NCBI GenBank assembly: GCA_025504975.1
Contig: JANUWI010000007.1
Location: 1 to 64,000, forward strand
From: Plenodomus lindquistii
Lineage: Eukaryota; Ascomycota; Dothideomycetes; Pleosporales; Leptosphaeriaceae
DNA length: 64,000 bases
Direction of reading: 5' to 3'
Shown here: one piece after another, positions 58,850 to 64,000 of the stretch
Layout: every line of letters begins with the position of its first letter
Position numbering within the stretch: the stretch's first letter is position 1
Notes under the pieces: generated by a model
The model's database searches: none
Seen by the model: the letters and a program-made list of their open reading frames with translations, nothing else
Told to the model about the DNA's origin: nothing
Position numbers and translations under genes: made by a program

Positions 58850-60712
58850 AACGGTCGTACCTTTAGACTTGTCCAATAGATCCGCATTAACAGCTGGAAT
58901 TATGATGCCTCTCTGACAAACTTGATGATGGACCTTTGGAAGAAGCGTAATCCTACGTGTGGGACAATGCTAGGCCATCTGTTACGATCTTGTGTAATGA
59001 ATAATCTGTCGCAATTAGGCCAGAACTCCCATACGCATTGAGGAGATTACGTTACAGAGACGCAACATGTATTGTCTGGGCGGATGCAGTCTGTATAAAC
59101 CAAAAGGATAATGCAGAGTAGAGCCATCGAGTGCTCCTAATGGGTAGCGTCTGTTCATTGGCGAGAAAGGTTGTGGTATGGTTAGAGCCTAGAGACATGC
59201 AGCACACCCGGCAGGCCTTTGAGAGCAGCGAGAGTACTGCTATTACTTGTCTTCTGTTTGATCATCTGCGTGGCATAGATCCTGACCCCTCAGACAGGCA
59301 TGAAGGGGTCCCTTTATTAGAAAGTTGGTTCAATCCCTTCGCACTCAGCAGCCTGCAAGAGTTATTCAACCGCTCTGGTTCTCCAGGACCTGGTGCATCC
59401 AAGAAATTCGCCTCGCGAGGGACGCTCTTGTTACGTGGGGGGATGATGAGCTCTCATGGACCGATCTCAGTGTAAGCGCATCGTGTATTTTGGACCAAGC
59501 CGCCTCACGCAATCGTAGTGACCCCGTCACATCTTTGTTGTCCAAAATCCCCGTCAGAAAACCACACATGAAGCGCGATAAGGATATGTATCATCTTCTT
59601 CATGCGTTCGATCACTTTCGTGACGGCTTCCAAGCTTCTGACCCAAAGGACAAAGCATATGGCCTTCTAAACCTGGTCTCGCCAGGGTGCGCAGGGTGCG
59701 AAGTAGAGGCCTTGAATGCCGAATACAGAAAGAGCGCCGGCTAAGTATATGCCGACACTGTCTTGGCTGTCATCCAACTATACTCGCGATTAACCGCCTT
59801 CATTCACATCACAACAGCAGTGGACTACGATGGGCCAGGCCCCGGGGACTACAAAGGGACATCATACTACAGGTCATGGACTCCGCGATAGGATCGTATA
59901 GACGTTGCCGAAAGGCTGAGTGTTGATGACGCAGATTGTCCTTGGAGCGCGTGTGGGGAATAGGCTTGCAAATGGGTCTCCGCATCGGGATCGAAAAACT
60001 GCGATATCTCTATCAAAGCAGGTTCAATCCTAACGAAAGGCGGCTCATTTTGTAACCCTCATTAAGATCTACAAGTTCGTTATATAAAAAGACTTGTCAA
60101 TCCCTACAGGAGAAGATTTATGAGCCAACTCAGGTTTTCATGCTTGGGTCTCCTCATTAAGGTCCCGAGCAGGGATAGCAGGTCACTTGTTGAACTGATC
60201 AAAAACCTTTGTATAGAGACATTGCCGGCCGAGTCTGTCGCTACAAAATGAGCTACGTTTTGTCAGGATCAGACTTGGTTTGATGGAGATATCGAGGTTT
60301 TTTCGATCCCGAATGTGGAGACCCATTTGCAAGCCTAGTGGGGAAAAACGTAGCGGCTATGACCGTTGCGAAACCCAATGAACCAAGACAGCTCTGCCTC
60401 AAGGGTGTAGTTCATGGCATGGTACATGAAGTTGGCGACATCATAGACTTCTAGAATCTGAAGGATCCCGAGTACGCCCTCGACCCTAAGTTTGCCAGCG
60501 ATAGTGAGCATGCCGACGAAAGCGTCCTGGATGCCAGAGACATCTACGTTGCTTACGACCCAAGTGAAAGGCATCCATATATCAAGGCTTTTGAAAGAAC
60601 AAATCTAGAACCATCTCTAGAAAGGTTCGCTCGGACCCTGACAGCAGGTCGCTGGGGTAAAGATGATCGATATGTTGAACGTTCCAGTACAAAGATACAA
60701 GCAAAACAGACA
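58850..60712 (+). pseudogene. Heterokaryon-incompatibility (HET) domain gene, degenerate
   Basis: The HET signature is readable in order. SYVWDNARPSVTILCNE is near 58951. LPYALRRLRYRDATCIVWAD, then AVCINQKDNAE, lie near 59023-59118. VLLMGSVCSLARKVVVWLEP is near 59131. After a 1-nt frameshift around 59365-59380 come WFSRTWCIQEIRLARDA and SDPKDKAYGLLNL. A C-terminal part with TAFIHITTAVDY, VVHGMVHEVGDIIDF and FARTLTAGRWGKDDRY follows to about 60712. Stops interrupt it at 58948, 59002, 59119, 59742, 59889, 59961 and 60452, and a second frame change lies between 59963 and 60300. Several stops replace expected CAA/CAG or TGG codons, the RIP pattern. HET proteins trigger cell death on fusion of unlike strains; this copy is surely dead. 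N-terminal limit uncertain. Confidence 0.85.
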
Positions 60713-61052
60713 TAGCGCCGCGTACATTGAGATCTTGCTTTGGTTATTACATGTACAGGAGTTCGGGTTACTGCTAAGCGTTTTCCCATTCGATCCTACG
60801 TGCAACACCTAGGCATCGTTTGGTACTGGTGACAGGCACGTCCAGGGTACCGTGCCCGTGCGCAAGGTGATCACTTTGGGGTAATCATCACTCTGAGACA
60901 ACAATCACGCGTAGATACCAGCCAAACGTACGCAGCGCACGTTGGACATAGTAACTCTCCGTCTGGTATTTCTCTTCGAAATCATTTCGCTAGTGCAATC
61001 ATTATAATGTAAACCCTTCATTTCTTTGGAATCCTCTGGCTACTGCAATTTC
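60713..61052. other. Intergenic DNA between HET relic and MFS gene
   Basis: About 340 bp. A few residual readings in the HET frame are possible up to about 60830 but not convincing. The MFS 3' end and presumably its terminator lie here; no clear signal was identified. Confidence 0.4.
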
Positions 61053-62884
61053 CTATGCTGCTGTAAACCCTGCTTTTGCTTCCAATTGACGTTGTGCAGC
61101 GACAAGCTCCGCCTCTACAGGTGCATCAATGTGGTTCGTGAACTGGTCTTTTGGATTTGGAAGTACGAGCGCGCCTAGGATTCTTGTTAGAATGAGTTCG
61201 ATATGCGCAACATTGTAAGACTTACCAATAGCTCCCACAGCGCTGAGCACAGCTGCCGCAATCCAAACCTTCGCAAACGATACAACGTGAGCCTCGACAT
61301 AGCCTTCGTTTCCTGCGCCGATAATCTGTGGTGTGATCCCAGGGATGGCCGCAAGAGCCGCGTCGTTGTGAGCTGCGATACCGCCAATCAAAGGTCCCAG
61401 GAACCTTGGATTGAATCCAAGTGGCAAAACCGCCTCCGCGATTTTCTTGGGTATGTTCGTTGACATACTGTTGCTGAAGATGGCATTGTTGATCGCGAGC
61501 CCAACAGCTGCGCCCAGTGACCTGGCTGCGGTAGGCAGACCAGAGCTCAAGGAGATATGTTCTGCAGGGGTATCCATGTGCGCCGCTACAATAACTGTTG
61601 GCAGGATGAAGCCGATGCCGAAGGCTCCAATGACAGCAAATCCGTAGGAGCTGTTCTTGTTTACATCTACGTCGTAGAAATGCATCGCAACGCAGAAGGC
61701 TACCAGAAGAATGTAGCCCGCTACCAGTGGTTCTCGAACTTGCTTAAATTGTGTGGTCCACCACCCGGCGAAGATGGCTGCCACGGTAGACGCAAGGAAG
61801 AGCAACATGAAGCGAAGTCCGGCGTCGAAGGCGTCCACGTGATGCGTCACGATGATTTGGAAGACGAAGTAACTGTTGACAGTGAAGAAAGCTGCGCCCT
61901 CCAAGAAGACAATGACGGTGACGATGGGAAAGGTACGTTTCTGGAACAAGGCATGGTGTAGCAGTCCTTCGCTGGTGCCTTTCCATTCGTATAGACCAAA
62001 GGCAATAGTCAGGACTAGACCAGAGACGAATGGACCAAGAACGTGTCCATCGGACCAGCTGTACGGATTGTCTGAATAGTTGAGCGCAATGACGAGCAGA
62101 AGCATGCCCGCAGCAATAAGGAAACTGCCAATCCAGTCCACTTTTCCCAGCTTCTGTTGAAGAGTCATCGATTCCTCAAGCTCTCGCTTTGGTGGGTTAT
62201 AGCCAAAGAAGGTTCCACCTGTGCCTGCGGCGAACAGCCCGAGGATCATGTACCAGTATGGGCGCCAATTATCGGGGTTATTGCGGATCAATGAGCTGCC
62301 AACAAGTATACCCACCACCGCAGCCAGGCCCGACGATAGGTTTACTGCAGATTGACCGTAGGCTCTGTATTTGCGAGGTAGCACCTCTGAGGGAATTGTG
62401 TAGAGCAGTGCTTGGCAGCCAAAGGCCGATCCGATGAAGCAAAAGCCGGCGATTCCGGTGGCAATGTTCTGAGAGCGAGAGACGATGATGCTGCCGACAA
62501 CACCTGAAGCGTTACATAATAGGATGAATGGCTTTCGACCCCAAAGGTCAGCTGCTTGGCTGATGGGCAATATGGCGACTAAGGTCAACATCGCAATGAT
62601 AGATGGGAACCATGCTGCCAGATTTGGGGCTCCGAGTGTAGCACTCATAGGTCGGCCGAGAAGGCCTGACCCCACGAGGGCCGCAAGCTGAGCGAAGGAG
62701 CTGGCGCAGACGGCCTGTTGAGAATAATCGTTAGCTGGGTGATTCGTCACAATGGAGACAACTTCATTCTTACGAAAATTGCGATGAATGTCCGAGCATG
62801 TATACGAATCTGGAGCTCTTCTGCGGTATCGCTTCCCATCGTGTTCGCAACCTCGCGATGCTCAGAAGTGTCAGTCTTCTCCAT
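61053..62884 (-). CDS. MFS transporter, TRI12-like fungal efflux family (one intron)
   Basis: Proposed model: exon 1 62884-62774 (37 aa), intron 62773-62715, exon 2 62714-61053, 590 aa in total. The unspliced ORF starts inside the intron and would lose the first membrane segment. Splicing joins IHARTFIAIF to AVCASSFAQLAALVGS and completes TM1. The MFS motif-A core D-x-x-G-R-K is at about 93-98 (QAADLWGRKP). Some 13-14 hydrophobic segments can be counted, fitting the 14-TM drug/siderophore/trichothecene-pump type (TRI12, PF06609). The glycine-rich middle (GILVGSSLI) and SSGLPTAARSLGAAVGLAI are typical of the family. Plasma-membrane proton-driven export is likely; the substrate cannot be inferred and there is no toxin cluster in view. 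ATG 62884 was chosen because the upstream extension reaches only a TTG. Confidence 0.88.
62715..62773 (-). other. Spliceosomal intron in the MFS gene
   Basis: 59 nt, phase 0. Donor GTAAGA, acceptor CAG, and branch-type GCTAACG about 15-20 nt before the acceptor, all in the fungal consensus. It contains an in-frame TGA, so the unspliced reading is not productive from the exon 1 ATG. Confidence 0.85.
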
Positions 62885-64000
62885 GACGGTCAGGTTGTCG
62901 TCGACCTGTGTCGATGTGCACACTGAAAATAGCGAGGATTGATGACTCGATTCGGGAATCAGTGTTGATGATCTTCTTGACAGAGAAGTGAGATGGGACA
63001 AACCAGGTGCTTGGGCTCTAGGTCAGTATTTGAGTCCAGAGTGGGAGCGCTACCTCGCCGCCACGAACTCCGCTACCAAGACCATCCCCACGATACGCTA
63101 ACTTAGATTCGTAGGTCTGGATCGCTAGCTGGCATCAGAGCGCAGTAGTTGATAATTGACCTCTGTGATACGCCCGTACTTTCACGGGTCGGATTATTAA
63201 ACTGATCTGGAGGTCGTCTCCCGACTTCAATCACAGCCAAGTCTCCGCTGACTCCCGTGCCCAGGCGCTGCACATTCAATGAGCGGAGGAGAATGTGATC
63301 ATGAAACACAACTCAACTGCCGACTTGGGCTTCACTCATAAGGCCAGTATGTCAATTTTCCTGCTTCATCATGGTCTCATTGGAAGTTGTGTCGAGGCGA
63401 CCAGTGTGCGTGAGGATCTCCATAATGCTACATACTATACTTCATGAAGTGTCGAGAAAGGCCATAGTGACCAGGTGCGCAATGCGTGCAGAGCGAAACA
63501 GGCGTCGCGGGATGCAGGTTCCGGCATCCGTTGCTCCAAACACACCCCACATTAGCTATCCCATACCGTATTGACAGCTGCAAGGCGGGGAAAGCTAACA
63601 GTAGCTTACATCGGTATTGACCAATGCACCACTGTGAATACGCGACCGCCAGTGGTATTAGATATCAAGGTCCGAAGAGATTGGCCTGATCTCATCGCAG
63701 CCCCTGCTAGCTTTACGCTGTTCGCAGCAGTGGATACGGTACTTCGATCTGGGGTAATGACACTAATTGGGGATGCAAGATGCAACTGCATCCCCACACT
63801 GTCTTGTTTCGCGACGATAGTTGAGCTGGGGGCTAGCGCAGATTGCTATGACCAACAAGCGATCACCCATACGCCACTGGCAAGTGATCATTCGTTACCA
63901 GCCTCGCCTATCAGGCACGATTGCGATTGGCTCGACCTTGGCTCAATTGTTCATTGACAATCATACGGCAGTTGACTCGGTTGAGAAGGCTCCGCTGTTC
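62885..64000. other. Upstream region of the MFS gene, no supported gene
   Basis: Normal GC. A 128-codon plus-strand frame (63571-63957) and smaller minus-strand frames show no recognisable motif and no intron structure I can support. The stretch nearest 62885 presumably holds the MFS promoter; no clear TATA box was recognised. Confidence 0.4.

Noticed and set aside
63571..63957. 128-codon plus-strand ORF near the window end
   Set aside because: No family resemblance, no convincing start context, and overlapped by minus-strand frames of similar quality.

Overview
The window reads as the left end of a chromosome (or contig) from a filamentous ascomycete. The signs are a CCCTAA telomeric tract on the + strand, long AT-rich DNA with the CpA/TpG depletion typical of repeat-induced point mutation (RIP), Ty1/copia and Ty3/gypsy elements, a heterokaryon-incompatibility (HET) gene relic, and a fungal-type MFS gene with one 59-nt intron. 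A pleosporalean Dothideomycete would fit, but that is inference.

Layout. 1-4363: a Penelope-like retroelement (PLE) with two nearly identical 360-bp terminal repeats (pLTRs), a basic ORF1, and an ORF2 reverse transcriptase without a GIY-YIG endonuclease. Each pLTR holds a TATA box, a foldable type I hammerhead ribozyme, an AATAAA signal and telomeric motifs at both edges. ORF1 and ORF2 overlap in different frames and share an in-phase A-AAA-AAC heptamer. 4351-4459: telomeric repeats directly 3' of the element, the arrangement expected if it was added onto an existing chromosome end. 4460-45575: about 41 kb of RIP-degraded DNA with no ORF of 60 codons or more. It holds a relic gypsy element (16724-26362, minus strand) nested in a 52-bp satellite, three copies of an unidentified repeat, and a minisatellite cluster at 37-39 kb. 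45576-50761: a Ty1/copia element, minus strand, not RIP-mutated, with LTRs, a perfect TAGCC target duplication, PBS, PPT, and gag and pol in one frame split by a single UGA-CUA stop. 50767-56825: more RIP DNA with a second gypsy relic on the plus strand. 56826-64000: normal-composition subtelomere with a hypothetical protein gene, a HET-domain pseudogene with RIP-type stops, and an MFS (TRI12-like) transporter gene.

Taken together, this is a retroelement-capped telomere, then a silenced graveyard of RIP-mutated repeats with one younger copia insertion, then the first genic DNA, where a HET gene close to the repeats has decayed. The most notable signals are the ribozyme-bearing, telomere-attached PLE with its putative -1 frameshift site, and the copia element with a putative readthrough stop and half-tRNA primer site. 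RIP statements rest on reading the sequence; no composition index was computed.
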